A stretch of 23,702 bases of DNA. It comes from an uncultured Roseateles sp. GTDB lineage: Bacteria > Pseudomonadota > Gammaproteobacteria > Burkholderiales > Burkholderiaceae. Of the stretch, positions 8,132 through 15,262 are shown piece by piece. The notes beneath the pieces are model-generated. The model was not told the DNA's origin and ran no database searches. It saw only the letters and a program-made list of their open reading frames with translations. How positions within the stretch are numbered: the first letter of the stretch is position 1; each line of letters begins with the position of its first letter. The position numbers and the translations under genes were made by a program. Location: contig CAMLKW010000043.1 of the NCBI GenBank assembly GCA_946480605.1, positions 1 through 23,702 on the forward strand, given 5' to 3'.

Positions 8132-9208
8132 TTGAAGCCAAACGCGCGCCAGGGGCGTAGCACCAAGGTCGCCACCATCGCCGATGTGGCCAGCCTGGCC
8201 GGCGTGTCGCCCATGACGGTGTCGCGCGTGGTCAACGGCGAGCAGAACGTCCGGCCCGGCACGCGGGAGAAGGTGCAGGCCGCGATCGCGGCGCTGAACT
8301 ACCTGCCCAACCAGGCCGCGCGCCGGCTGGCCGGTTCGGAGCCCATCCGCATCGGCATGCTCTACATCGACCCCAGCGCCGGCTACCTCAACGAGTTCCT
8401 GATCGGCCTGCTGAACAAGAGCAGCCTCAGCCACGTGCAGCTCATCGTGCAGCGCTGCGACGCCGCACGCGACGGCGAGGAGAAGCCGGTGGCCGAGATG
8501 ATCGCCAACGGCATCGACGGCCTCATCCTGCCGCCGCCCTTCTGCGACTCGCAGCCGCTGCTCAAGCTGGTCGCCGAGACCGACACGCCGGCCGTGGCCG
8601 TGTCCGCGGGCCAGCCGCCCGAGGACGTCTGCGCCGTGGGCATCGACGATTTCCAGGCCGCCTACGAGATGACGCGCCACCTGCTGGGCCTGGGCCATCA
8701 CCGCCTGGGCTTCATCATCGGCGACCCCTACCAGCGCAGCAGCTCGCGCCGCCTCGCCGGCTTCCACGCCGCGATGACCGACGCGGGCCTGAACATCGCC
8801 GAGGAAGAGGTCGTCGCGCAGGGCATGTTCACCTACCGCTCGGGGCTGGACGCGGCCGAGTTCCTGCTGTCGCAGGAGCAGCGCCCCACGGCCATCTTCG
8901 CCAGCAACGACGACATGGCGGCCGCCACCGTGGCCATCGCCCACCGCCTGGGCCTGGACGTGCCCAGCGACCTGACCGTCGTGGGCTTCGACGACGCGCC
9001 TCTGGCCACCACGATCTGGCCCGAACTCACCACCGTGCGTCAGCCCATCATGGAGATGGCCGGCGCCGCGGTGGACCTGCTGGTGCGCCACATCCGCGCG
9101 CGCCGCTCCGGCGAGCCCTTGCCCTGCGAGCATGTGCTGAAGGACTTCGAGCTGATCCGCCGTCAGTCCGACGCCGCACCCCGTCTGCGCCCGCCCCTGC
9201 GGCGCTGA
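8132..9208 (+). CDS. LacI-family transcriptional regulator (probable XylR-type local repressor)
   Basis: A 358-residue LacI/GalR regulator: DNA-binding helix-turn-helix at 13-35 (TIADVASLAGVSPMTVSRVVNG), hinge helix at about 56-69 (NYLPNQAARRLAGS), then a periplasmic-binding-protein-like effector domain with the usual GYPSD-like replacement SNDDMAAA and VVGFDDAPLA near the C-terminus. No ATG or GTG lies in frame ahead of the helix-turn-helix; the TTG at 8132 gives a normal N-terminus (MKPNARQGRSTKVATI) and has GAGG about six bases upstream, so TTG is chosen. It lies 65 bases after aguA and is probably transcribed with it. Xyl-box-like sites occur in front of the neighbouring transcription units, which makes it the best candidate to bind them. 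The inducer could be xylose, a xylo-oligosaccharide or an aldouronate; the sequence does not decide. Confidence 0.92.
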   Translation: MKPNARQGRSTKVATIADVASLAGVSPMTVSRVVNGEQNVRPGTREKVQAAIAALNYLPNQAARRLAGSEPIRIGMLYIDPSAGYLNEFLIGLLNKSSLSHVQLIVQRCDAARDGEEKPVAEMIANGIDGLILPPPFCDSQPLLKLVAETDTPAVAVSAGQPPEDVCAVGIDDFQAAYEMTRHLLGLGHHRLGFIIGDPYQRSSSRRLAGFHAAMTDAGLNIAEEEVVAQGMFTYRSGLDAAEFLLSQEQRPTAIFASNDDMAAATVAIAHRLGLDVPSDLTVVGFDDAPLATTIWPELTTVRQPIMEMAGAAVDLLVRHIRARRSGEPLPCEHVLKDFELIRRQSDAAPRLRPPLRR

Positions 9209-9245
9209 ACCCACTTCAAGGCCCAATGGCGGGCCGGAGAAACTC

Positions 9246-10082
9246 ATGGAACAACTGACCGGCCTGCGCTTCAAGCGCCTGCTGCTGACCGGCGCCGCCG
9301 GTGCCCTGGGCCGCATGCTGCGCCCGCGCATGAAGCGCTACTGCGAGACGCTGCGCGTGTCCGATCTCGTGGCGATGGACCCCGCCGGCGACGGCGAGGA
9401 AGTCGTCATCGCGCCGCTGGAAGACGAGGCCGCGATGTACGACCTGCTGGACGGCGTGGACGCCGTGCTGCATTTCGGCGGCGTGTCCGTCGAGAAACCC
9501 TTCAGCACCGTGCTGCCGGCCAACATCGTCGGCGCCTACAACCTCTACGAAGCCGCGCGCCGGCGCGGCACCAAGCGCATCGTCTTCGCCAGTTCCAACC
9601 ACGTGACCGGCTTCTACGGCCAGGGCGAGACCATTCCCGCCCATGTCGTGCCGCGCCCGGACAGCTACTACGGCCTGTCCAAGGCCTTTGGCGAGAACCT
9701 GGCGCAGTTCTACTTCGACCGTCACGGCCTGGAGACGGTGACCATCCGCATCGGCTCCTGCCTGCCCGAGCCGCAGGACCGCCGCCACCTGTCGAGCTGG
9801 ATCAGCCACGACGACATGGAGCGGCTGCTGGTCGCCGCCTTGAGCGCACCGGTGGTGGGCCACAGCATCGTCTACGGCGCCAGCGACAACCGCACGACCT
9901 GGTGGGACAACAGCCAGGGCAAGCATGTCGGCTACCGCCCGCAGGACAGCTCCGAACCCTGGCGTGCCGCCGTCGAGGCCAGGCAGCCGCACATCGACCC
10001 GACGCGACCCGAGGCACGCTACCAGGGCGGTGCCTTCGTCGTGCTGGGCCCCTTCGACTTCGCCGGCCAGGGCCCCAAGTGA
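9246..10082 (+). CDS. udh: Uronate dehydrogenase (NAD-dependent, SDR fold)
   Basis: Oxidises D-glucuronate or D-galacturonate at C1 to the aldaro-lactone with NAD+, the first step of the oxidative uronate route. The 278-residue protein is an extended short-chain dehydrogenase with the Rossmann motif TGAAGALG (15-22), the HFGG segment typical of uronate dehydrogenases (about 76-79), catalytic serine in ASSNH (115-119), and the Tyr142-x3-Lys146 pair in YYGLSKAFGE. Length and motifs match the Pseudomonas and Agrobacterium enzymes. The ATG follows a GGAG ribosome site. Its stop overlaps the GTG start of the lactonase by four bases, which matches the chemistry because the lactone is the next enzyme's substrate. 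Other NAD-dependent epimerases are excluded by length and the HFGG/ASSNH motifs. Confidence 0.93.
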   Translation: MEQLTGLRFKRLLLTGAAGALGRMLRPRMKRYCETLRVSDLVAMDPAGDGEEVVIAPLEDEAAMYDLLDGVDAVLHFGGVSVEKPFSTVLPANIVGAYNLYEAARRRGTKRIVFASSNHVTGFYGQGETIPAHVVPRPDSYYGLSKAFGENLAQFYFDRHGLETVTIRIGSCLPEPQDRRHLSSWISHDDMERLLVAALSAPVVGHSIVYGASDNRTTWWDNSQGKHVGYRPQDSSEPWRAAVEARQPHIDPTRPEARYQGGAFVVLGPFDFAGQGPK

Positions 10083-11050
10083 GCGGCCCCCGCATCCCCT
10101 TCCAGCCGGCCGCGCGCCTGCCCGACGCGGCCTTCGAGATCCTCGCCCCCGAGGGCCGCGAGCTGCGGCTGTTCTCGGCCTGCGTGGAGCAGCTGGCCAC
10201 CGGCCTGCAATGGGCCGAGGGCCCGGTGTGGTTCGGCGACGGCCGCTACCTGCTGCTGTCCGACATCCCCAACGACCGCATCCTGCGCTGGGACGACTGC
10301 AGCGGCGAAGTAGGCGTGTTCCGCCAGCCGGCCGGCAACGCCAACGGCCATGCGCGCGACGCGCAGGGCCGGCTGGTCAGCTGCGAGCACCTGGGGCGGC
10401 GCATCACGCGTACCGAGTTCGATGGCCGCGTCACCGTGCTGGCCGACCGCTACGACGGCAAGCCGCTGAACTCGCCCAACGACATCACCTGCGGGCCGGA
10501 CGGCGCAATCTGGTTCACCGACCCCGAGTTCGGCATCGCCAGCGACTGGGAAGGCCTGCGTGCCACGCCCGAGCAGCCGCATGGCGTCTATCGCATCGAC
10601 CCGGTCAGCGGCGAGTTGCAGCGCGTCATCGACGACCTCGCCGGCCCCAACGGCCTGGCCTTCACGCCCGACGGCCAGCGCCTGCTGGTGGTGGAGAGCC
10701 GCGCCCAGCCGCACCGGCTGATCTGGTCCTACACCGTCGACGGTGCGACGGTCAGCGACAAGCGCTTGCTGATCGATGCCGAAGGCCCCGGCGCCTTCGA
10801 CGGCATCGCGCTGGACACGCAGGGCCGCATCTGGTGCGGCTTCGGCGGCGGCGGCCAGCCGGGCGTGGACCCGGCGCTGCTGGATGGCGTGCGCGTCTAC
10901 TCGCCGGAGGGCCAGGCGCTGGCCCACATCCACCTGCCCGAGCGCTGCGCCAACCTGTGCTTCGGCGGTGCCAAGGGCAACCGCCTCTTCATGGCCAGCA
11001 GCCATTCGCTGTACGCGCTGTACGTGAACGCGCGCGGGTTCGTGCGCTGA
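10079..11050 (+). CDS. SMP-30/gluconolactonase-family aldarolactonase
   Basis: Predicted to hydrolyse the glucaro- or galactarolactone made by Udh to the open aldarate. The 323-residue protein is an SMP-30-type six-bladed propeller; the divalent-metal ligands can be placed at Glu47 (WAEGPVW), Asn191 (GPNGLAF) and Asp241 (GAFDGIAL), with Asn134 (NSPND) nearby. The Asn-to-Asp distance of 50 equals that in SMP-30 (N154/D204). The start is a GTG at 10079 inside the Udh stop (GTGA overlap); the frame stays open further upstream, but only over udh. The adjacent udh and downstream galM support a sugar-lactone role. Such enzymes beside udh have been described as uronate-pathway lactonases (UxuL-type); assignment to that exact subgroup is inference, and xylonolactone or gluconolactone remain possible. 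Confidence 0.88.
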   Translation: MSGPRIPFQPAARLPDAAFEILAPEGRELRLFSACVEQLATGLQWAEGPVWFGDGRYLLLSDIPNDRILRWDDCSGEVGVFRQPAGNANGHARDAQGRLVSCEHLGRRITRTEFDGRVTVLADRYDGKPLNSPNDITCGPDGAIWFTDPEFGIASDWEGLRATPEQPHGVYRIDPVSGELQRVIDDLAGPNGLAFTPDGQRLLVVESRAQPHRLIWSYTVDGATVSDKRLLIDAEGPGAFDGIALDTQGRIWCGFGGGGQPGVDPALLDGVRVYSPEGQALAHIHLPERCANLCFGGAKGNRLFMASSHSLYALYVNARGFVR

Positions 11051-12084
11051 TGGCGGCCGGCATCACCGCACGCGACTACGGTCGCCTGCCGGACGGCCGC
11101 GCCGTCCGCGAATACCGCCTCGACAACGGCCGCGGCCTGGTGCTGACGGCGCTGGACTGGGGCGGCATCGTCACCGGCCTGTGGCTGCCGGGCCTGGCCG
11201 ACAGCGTCGTGCTGGGGCTGCGCGACCTGGACGCCTATCTGAGCGGTGCCGGCTCCTACCTGGGCGTCATCGCCGGCCGCTACGCCAACCGCATTGCCGG
11301 CGGCAGCTTCGAACTGGACGGCCAGCGGCACACGCTGCCCGCCAACAACGGCGCCCACTGCCTGCACGGCGGCCCCGAGGGCTTCCACAGCCGGCTGTGG
11401 ACGGCCGAGGCGCAGCCGGTGGCGGCCGATGGCGGCGTCACGCTGCGGCTGGCGCTGCACAGCCCGCATGGCGACCAGGGCTTTCCGGGTGCGCTGGACA
11501 TGGCCGTGCGCTACACGCTGGGCACCGACATGAGCTGGCGCGTGGACTACGAGGCGCACTGCGACCGGCCCACGGTCGTCAACCCGACCTCGCACGCCTA
11601 CTTCAACCTGGCCGGCGCCGAGTCGGGCTCGGCGCTGGCGCAGCAACTCACGCTGCATGCCGGCCGCTACACCGAGGCCGATGCGACCGGCATCCCCATC
11701 GCGCACCGCCCCGTCGACGGCACGCCCTTCGACTTCCGCCGCGAGCGTGCCGTGGGCCTGGACGTGGGCTACGACCACAACTGGCTGCTGGACCAACCGA
11801 TGGATGGCGCGCTGCATGCCGCCGCGCGCCTGCGCGACCCGGCGTCGGGCCGCTGCATGGACATCCAGACCACCGAGCCGGCGATCCAGTTCTACGCCGG
11901 CACCTGGATGGACGGCTCGCTGGCCAGCCCGGGCGGGCGGCCCTATCGGCGTGGTGCCGGCCTGTGCCTGGAGACTCAGCACAGCCCCGACTCGCCCAAC
12001 CGGCCCGTAGGTCCCGACTGGCCCAGCACGGTGCTGCAGCCGGGCGAAGTGTTCCGCTCGACGACGCTGCACCGGTTCAGCTGA
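11050..12084 (+). CDS. galM: Aldose 1-epimerase (mutarotase)
   Basis: Interconverts alpha and beta anomers of aldoses. The 344-residue protein has the expected active-site residues: His106 in CLHGGPEGFH, His182 in NPTSHAYFNL and Glu308 in CLETQHSPDSPN, matching H96, H170 and E304 of the Lactococcus enzyme. No signal peptide is evident. The ATG shares a base with the lactonase stop (TGATG), so translation is coupled. In this locus it could speed the anomeric exchange of xylose released by GH43 before XylA acts, or of glucuronate before Udh, which oxidises one anomer. The sequence does not distinguish these. Confidence 0.94.
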   Translation: MAAGITARDYGRLPDGRAVREYRLDNGRGLVLTALDWGGIVTGLWLPGLADSVVLGLRDLDAYLSGAGSYLGVIAGRYANRIAGGSFELDGQRHTLPANNGAHCLHGGPEGFHSRLWTAEAQPVAADGGVTLRLALHSPHGDQGFPGALDMAVRYTLGTDMSWRVDYEAHCDRPTVVNPTSHAYFNLAGAESGSALAQQLTLHAGRYTEADATGIPIAHRPVDGTPFDFRRERAVGLDVGYDHNWLLDQPMDGALHAAARLRDPASGRCMDIQTTEPAIQFYAGTWMDGSLASPGGRPYRRGAGLCLETQHSPDSPNRPVGPDWPSTVLQPGEVFRSTTLHRFS

Positions 12085-12088
12085 AGCC

Positions 12089-12631
12089 ATGCCCGAATCC
12101 GTTGCCGAGTTCATGCGCTTCACCGCGCCCGATGCGCAGGCCCACGCGCGCGGCATGGCCGGGCTGCGCGAGAAGCTTCAGCAGGCGCTGGTGCTGGGCG
12201 ATGCGCTGGCCATCGTGGACCATGCCGCGGAGCTGGGCAGCATGCTCACCACGGACCGCCGCGAGCGCGAGGCGCTGGACCTGCTGCGCGAGCACGCCGC
12301 GGCGGCGCGGGCGCTGCCGGGCGAGGAGCCCGCGGGCTGGTTCTGGAATGCCTATGCGACGGCGCTGCAGTACGCCGGCCAGCGGGCGGAGGCCGAGGCC
12401 TACTTCGAGCTGGCACTGCGCCTCAGCGCCGCCGGGGGCTGGCGGCGCCTGCAGGCCATGGTGCTGCATCACTGGGGCCGCAGCCTGGTGGAGCAGCGGC
12501 GCTTCGCCGAGGCGCAGGTCCGGATCGCCGAGGCCCTGGCGCTGCGCGTGGAGCTGGGTAGCCCCATGGAGGCCTCGTCGCGGTGTGCGCTGGAGGCACT
12601 CGCCGGGCTGCGCGGCGAACCGGCGCCGTGA
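12089..12631 (+). CDS. TPR-like helical-repeat protein of unknown function
   Basis: A 180-residue soluble, alanine- and leucine-rich helical protein with two recognisable TPR-like helix pairs: about 85-115 (key residues W, N, Y, A, GQ, AEAYFELAL) and about 121-152 (LHHWGRSLVEQRRFAEA). The N-terminal half (20-70) also looks helical and may hold a degenerate repeat. No signal peptide, catalytic motif or cofactor site is seen. The ATG lies four bases after the galM stop, and its own stop overlaps the next gene's GTG by four bases, so it belongs to the udh-lactonase-galM unit by position. I do not recognise a named family. A scaffold or partner for the small membrane protein encoded next is one idea, based only on gene order. 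Confidence 0.72.
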   Translation: MPESVAEFMRFTAPDAQAHARGMAGLREKLQQALVLGDALAIVDHAAELGSMLTTDRREREALDLLREHAAAARALPGEEPAGWFWNAYATALQYAGQRAEAEAYFELALRLSAAGGWRRLQAMVLHHWGRSLVEQRRFAEAQVRIAEALALRVELGSPMEASSRCALEALAGLRGEPAP

Positions 12632-13029
12632 GGGCGACTACCCTGCGAGCCGGCGTGCTCATCCGCGCCGACTGGATGGCTGGAGCGGTCGCCGGCACGC
12701 TGGTGCTTGCCCTGCATGGCTGGCTGGCCAGGCTGTACGCCTTGCCCCAAGCCTTGCTGCTGCTGATCGGCCTGGCCAACCTGGGCTACGCCTGCTTGTC
12801 CTTCACGCTCTGGCGGCTCGGCCGGGGTGGCCGGGTTCCGCTGCTGCGGCCGATGGCCGCCGCGAACATGGCCTGGGCGCTGCTGTGCCTGGCCTGGGCC
12901 GCCCGCTGGGCCGGCGAGGCCAGCGTGTTTGGCATGGCCCAGTTGGTGGGCGAGGCCGTCTTTGTCGGGGTGCTGGGCGGGCTGGAGTGGCGCGCCGGCT
13001 CGGCTCAGAGGATGAAGTACTCGGGATAG
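12628..13029 (+). CDS. Small four-helix integral membrane protein, unknown
   Basis: A 133-residue very hydrophobic protein with four predicted membrane segments at about 16-36, 40-62, 74-93 and 100-121, separated by short arginine-rich loops (for example LWRLGRGGR), and a short polar tail. The GTG at 12628 sits in the stop of the TPR-like gene (GTGA overlap) and is preferred over an in-frame ATG-like start upstream, which would lie inside that gene. No family, catalytic motif or transport signature is recognised. It is the last gene of the aguA-side unit, and its 3' end runs 25 bases into the convergent GntR gene. Because it is coding-like and coupled, I consider it real but unassigned. Confidence 0.6.
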   Translation: MRATTLRAGVLIRADWMAGAVAGTLVLALHGWLARLYALPQALLLLIGLANLGYACLSFTLWRLGRGGRVPLLRPMAAANMAWALLCLAWAARWAGEASVFGMAQLVGEAVFVGVLGGLEWRAGSAQRMKYSG

Positions 13030-13682
13030 CGCTTCTGGATCTCGTCCACCGACGCCAGCGTGCCGGACAGGTGGTCGCGCACGGCATGCTGCGCCGCCTC
13101 GACGTCGCGGGACTCGATGGCTTCCAGGATGGCCTGGTGCGCGCGCAGGATGGACTCGGTCTTGCCGACGAAGGGCGAGTGCAACAGCCGCAGACGGTCC
13201 ACGTGGCCCGACATGCGCACGACCGTCGACCACAGCCGTGGCAGGCCGGCCGCCACGTACATGAGCCGGTGAAACTCCTTGTCGGCGGCGATGAAGCCGA
13301 GGAAGTCCTTCTGCGCTGCCAGGTCCGCCTGGCGGGCCAGTTGGGTGCGCAGATCGGCGATGACGCTGTCCTCATGCGAGATGGCCAGCTGGCGGGCGAT
13401 CTCGATCTCGATGGAGCGACGCAGGAAGTGCGCCTCGCGGGCGGCCGGCACGTCGATGCGGCTGACCTGCGTCGTGTACTGCGCCCGTATGATGACCAGC
13501 CCCTCTTCGCTGAGCCGGATGAGCGCGTCGCGCACGGGCGTCTGGCTGATGCCGAAGCGCTGTGCCAGCTCGGCGCGGTCCAGCGCGATGCCGGGCGCCA
13601 GTTCCATGGAGATGATCGCGGCCCGCAGCGCCTCGACGACCTGGGGTGCCACGTGGCGGGTGTGATCTAGCGTGTAGTTCAT
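13005..13682 (-). CDS. GntR-family regulator, FadR/FCD subfamily
   Basis: A 225-residue regulator: winged helix at about 12-75 (APQVVEALRAAI, ISQTPVRDALIRLSEEGLV) and a FCD ligand-binding domain at about 85-205. Candidate metal ligands Asp134, His138, His182 and His204 have the spacing seen in metal-dependent FCD proteins, whose ligands are often small organic acids such as aldonates, uronates or keto-acids. ATG at 13682 is chosen; a GTG at 13709 would add nine residues but would leave almost no leader, because a -10-like TAAAAT at 13730-13735 and a palindrome at 13716-13729 lie just upstream. The same palindrome occurs in the divergent FAH/receptor promoter, so self-control plus control of that promoter is inferred. 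The 3' end overlaps the convergent membrane-protein gene. Confidence 0.9.
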   Translation of the reverse strand: MNYTLDHTRHVAPQVVEALRAAIISMELAPGIALDRAELAQRFGISQTPVRDALIRLSEEGLVIIRAQYTTQVSRIDVPAAREAHFLRRSIEIEIARQLAISHEDSVIADLRTQLARQADLAAQKDFLGFIAADKEFHRLMYVAAGLPRLWSTVVRMSGHVDRLRLLHSPFVGKTESILRAHQAILEAIESRDVEAAQHAVRDHLSGTLASVDEIQKRYPEYFIL

Positions 13683-13715
13683 CGCGGTTCTGAGGTCGGA
13701 TCGGGCCACTGATGC

Positions 13716-13729
13716 CCTAATACATTAGG
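13716..13729. promoter_or_regulatory. GntR-type operator in the GntR gene's own promoter
   Basis: Reads CCTAATACATTAGG, an inverted repeat with 6-bp arms around a 2-base centre. Its inner 12 bases are identical to a site at 15205-15216. On the minus strand it follows a -10-like TAAAAT (13730-13735), so it would cover the start of transcription, the usual arrangement for autorepression. No convincing -35 box was found. Confidence 0.7.
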
Positions 13730-13840
13730 ATTTTATGAGCCACCCCGGGTGGCTTCATGTGGGTGTTTCCCGGCGCCGGCAGGGGTGGGGCGGGCGGCGC
13801 GCGTGCCCGGTGCCGGCGCTGCGCCGCCCGGCGGGCCGGA

Positions 13841-13875
13841 CAAAAAAACGGCGGCTCCGCAGGGCGGGCCGCCGC
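13841..13875 (-). terminator. Rho-independent terminator downstream of the FAH-family gene
   Basis: On the minus strand a GC stem (13868-13874 with 13849-13855, 7 bp, loop 12) is followed by seven T residues (A-tract at 13842-13848 on the plus strand). It lies about 43 bases beyond the FAH-family stop at 13918 and ahead of the GntR gene, so it separates the two. Confidence 0.8.
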
Positions 13876-13880
13876 AAGTG

Positions 13881-13907
13881 AAAGGACGCCCACCAGCCCG
13901 GGCGTCC
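13881..13907 (-). terminator. Second hairpin just after the FAH-family gene
   Basis: GGACGCCC (13884-13891) pairs with GGGCGTCC (13900-13907), an 8-bp perfect stem with an 8-base loop, followed on the minus strand by only TTT. It is a weak terminator or an mRNA-end stabiliser sitting directly before the stronger T-tract terminator. Confidence 0.5.
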
Positions 13908-13917
13908 GACCAGAGAT

Positions 13918-15102
13918 TCAGAGTTGCAGGCGTTGCCGGCGCAGGTGCTTGAACAGCTCGCCCAGTCCGTAAGTCCAGGGCGGGATGGCGTCGCTGCGCT
14001 GCACCGTGTTGACGAGGGCGCCGAGCGCGGGGCTGGCGATGGTGACGACGTCGCCCAGCCGATGCGTGAAGCCGGCGCCGGGCGCGCCTCGGTCCTGGAT
14101 GGGCGAGAACATGGTGCCCAGGAACAGCATGAAACCGTCGGGGTATTGGTGGTGCGGGCCGCAGGCGTGGCGCACCAGTTCCAGTGGGTCGCGGCTGATC
14201 TCCTGCATGCGGCTGACGCCTTCCAGCACGAAGCCGTCGTCGGCGCCGGCGATGCGCAGGCTGACGGTGGCGGCGCGCACGGTGTCCAGCGTGAACTGGC
14301 CGTCGAAAAGGCGGATGAAGGGGCCGATGGCGCAGGAGCCGTTGTTGTCCTTGGCCTTGCCCAGCAGCAGCGCGCTACGGCCCTCGATGTCGCGCAGGTT
14401 GACGTCATTGCCCAGCGTCGCGCCGACGACCTCGGCGCGGCCGTTCACCGCCAGCACGACCTCGGGCTCGGGGTTGTTCCACTGCGAGTCCGGGTGCAGG
14501 CCCACGGCGTCGCCGAAGCCCACGGCCGACATCGGCTGGGCTTTCGTGAAGACCTCGGCGTCCGGGCCCAAACCGACTTCCAGATAGGGCGACCAGGCGC
14601 CGCGGGCGACGAACTCGGCCTTGAGCCGCTGCGCCGTCGCCGAGCCGGGGCGGATGCTGGCGAGGTCGGTGCCCAGCGTGGCGGTCAGCGACCGGCGCAG
14701 TTCGTGGGCGCGTGCGGCGTCGCCGCCAGCCTGCGCCTCGATGACGCGCTCCAGCAGGCTCACCGCAAAGGTCACGCCGCAGGCCTTGATGGCCTGCAGG
14801 TCGCAGGGGGCCAGCGGGCGGGGCAGGGCGGGGTTGGGGGATGTGGCCAACGCATTGGCCAGCACGGCCTGCACCGACCCCAGCGGCCGGCCGGGTGCGT
14901 GGCGGGCCAGCTCCACCACATCGTGGCGGTCCAGCAGTTCTGCCAGCGTGGCGGCCTGGGCGGACAGGTCAACGAGTTCGCCACCGCGCACCGTCACCAG
15001 CGCCGGGCCCGCGGCCTCAGGGTGCCATACGCGCCCGACCAGGACAGCGCTGGCCGAATCGGTCGGCAAAGCGGTCTGAGTTGAAGCGTGGCGGTCTTGC
15101 AT
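13918..15102 (-). CDS. FAH-family 2-keto-3-deoxy-sugar-acid dehydratase/hydrolase (XylX-like candidate)
   Basis: A 394-residue protein of the fumarylacetoacetate hydrolase family, in the long form that includes 2-keto-3-deoxy-pentonate dehydratases (Caulobacter XylX type) making alpha-ketoglutarate semialdehyde. The divalent-metal site is visible as Glu212 and Glu214 in NNPEPEVVLAVN and Asp233 in LGNDVNLRDIEG; the following LLLGKAKDNNGSCAIGPF block is typical of this subgroup. The N-terminal third is less conserved. The ATG at 15102 is the only start fitting this length. It is divergent from the TonB receptor, with a xyl-box-like operator about 40 bases and a GntR-type palindrome about 100 bases ahead of it. 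No xylose dehydrogenase or xylonate dehydratase lies in the window, so the exact substrate (2-keto-3-deoxy-xylonate, -arabinonate or a uronate-derived keto-acid) is open. Confidence 0.82.
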   Translation of the reverse strand: MQDRHASTQTALPTDSASAVLVGRVWHPEAAGPALVTVRGGELVDLSAQAATLAELLDRHDVVELARHAPGRPLGSVQAVLANALATSPNPALPRPLAPCDLQAIKACGVTFAVSLLERVIEAQAGGDAARAHELRRSLTATLGTDLASIRPGSATAQRLKAEFVARGAWSPYLEVGLGPDAEVFTKAQPMSAVGFGDAVGLHPDSQWNNPEPEVVLAVNGRAEVVGATLGNDVNLRDIEGRSALLLGKAKDNNGSCAIGPFIRLFDGQFTLDTVRAATVSLRIAGADDGFVLEGVSRMQEISRDPLELVRHACGPHHQYPDGFMLFLGTMFSPIQDRGAPGAGFTHRLGDVVTIASPALGALVNTVQRSDAIPPWTYGLGELFKHLRRQRLQL

Positions 15103-15141
15103 CGTTGAAGCTCATCGGAGCCCGTGGCTGATGTCGGCCAT

Positions 15142-15155
15142 TGTGAGCGCTACCG
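15142..15155 (-). promoter_or_regulatory. xyl-box-like LacI operator ahead of the FAH-family gene
   Basis: Reads CGGTAGCGCTCACA on the minus strand, 12 of 14 matches to the xyl-box. It lies 40 bases ahead of the FAH-family start codon, in position to repress it, and is about 121 bp (centre to centre) from the next site over the receptor promoter. Confidence 0.68.
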
Positions 15156-15203
15156 ATGTGCTTGCCAATCGCGGTTAACACGGGCGCCATGGTTCTGATA
15201 TCC

Positions 15204-15217
15204 ACTAATACATTAGT
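15204..15217. promoter_or_regulatory. GntR-type operator in the FAH/TonB-receptor divergent promoter
   Basis: Reads ACTAATACATTAGT, an inverted repeat whose inner 12 bases (CTAATACATTAG) are identical to those of the site ahead of the GntR gene at 13716-13729. It lies just upstream of the receptor's predicted -35 box and between the two xyl-box-like sites, so it could serve both divergent genes. Confidence 0.7.
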
Positions 15218-15228
15218 ACACACCCTCG

Positions 15229-15257
15229 TTGACGGTGTGAAAGGTGGGGCGTAAATT
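15229..15257 (+). promoter_or_regulatory. Predicted sigma-70 promoter of the TonB-dependent receptor gene
   Basis: TTGACG at 15229-15234 and TAAATT at 15252-15257, with a 17-base spacer, match 5 of 6 and 4 of 6 consensus bases. Transcription would start near 15264, inside the xyl-box-like operator at 15263-15276, leaving a leader of about 80 bases before the ATG at 15344. Confidence 0.65.
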
Positions 15258-15262
15258 GCAAA

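Noticed and set aside
11181..13670. Open frame of 829 codons across galM, the TPR-like gene and the GntR gene
   Set aside because: Arg/Ala/Pro-rich low-complexity translation in a non-coding frame spanning three unrelated genes.
13683..13709. Alternative GTG start adding nine residues to the GntR regulator
   Set aside because: It would sit only a few bases after the palindrome and predicted transcription start, and the added residues are not part of the winged helix; it cannot be fully excluded.
13739..13753. GCCACCC/GGGTGGC inverted repeat upstream of the GntR gene, considered as a terminator
   Set aside because: One-base centre leaves no loop and there is no T-tract; no gene ends there. 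It may be chance or a protein site.
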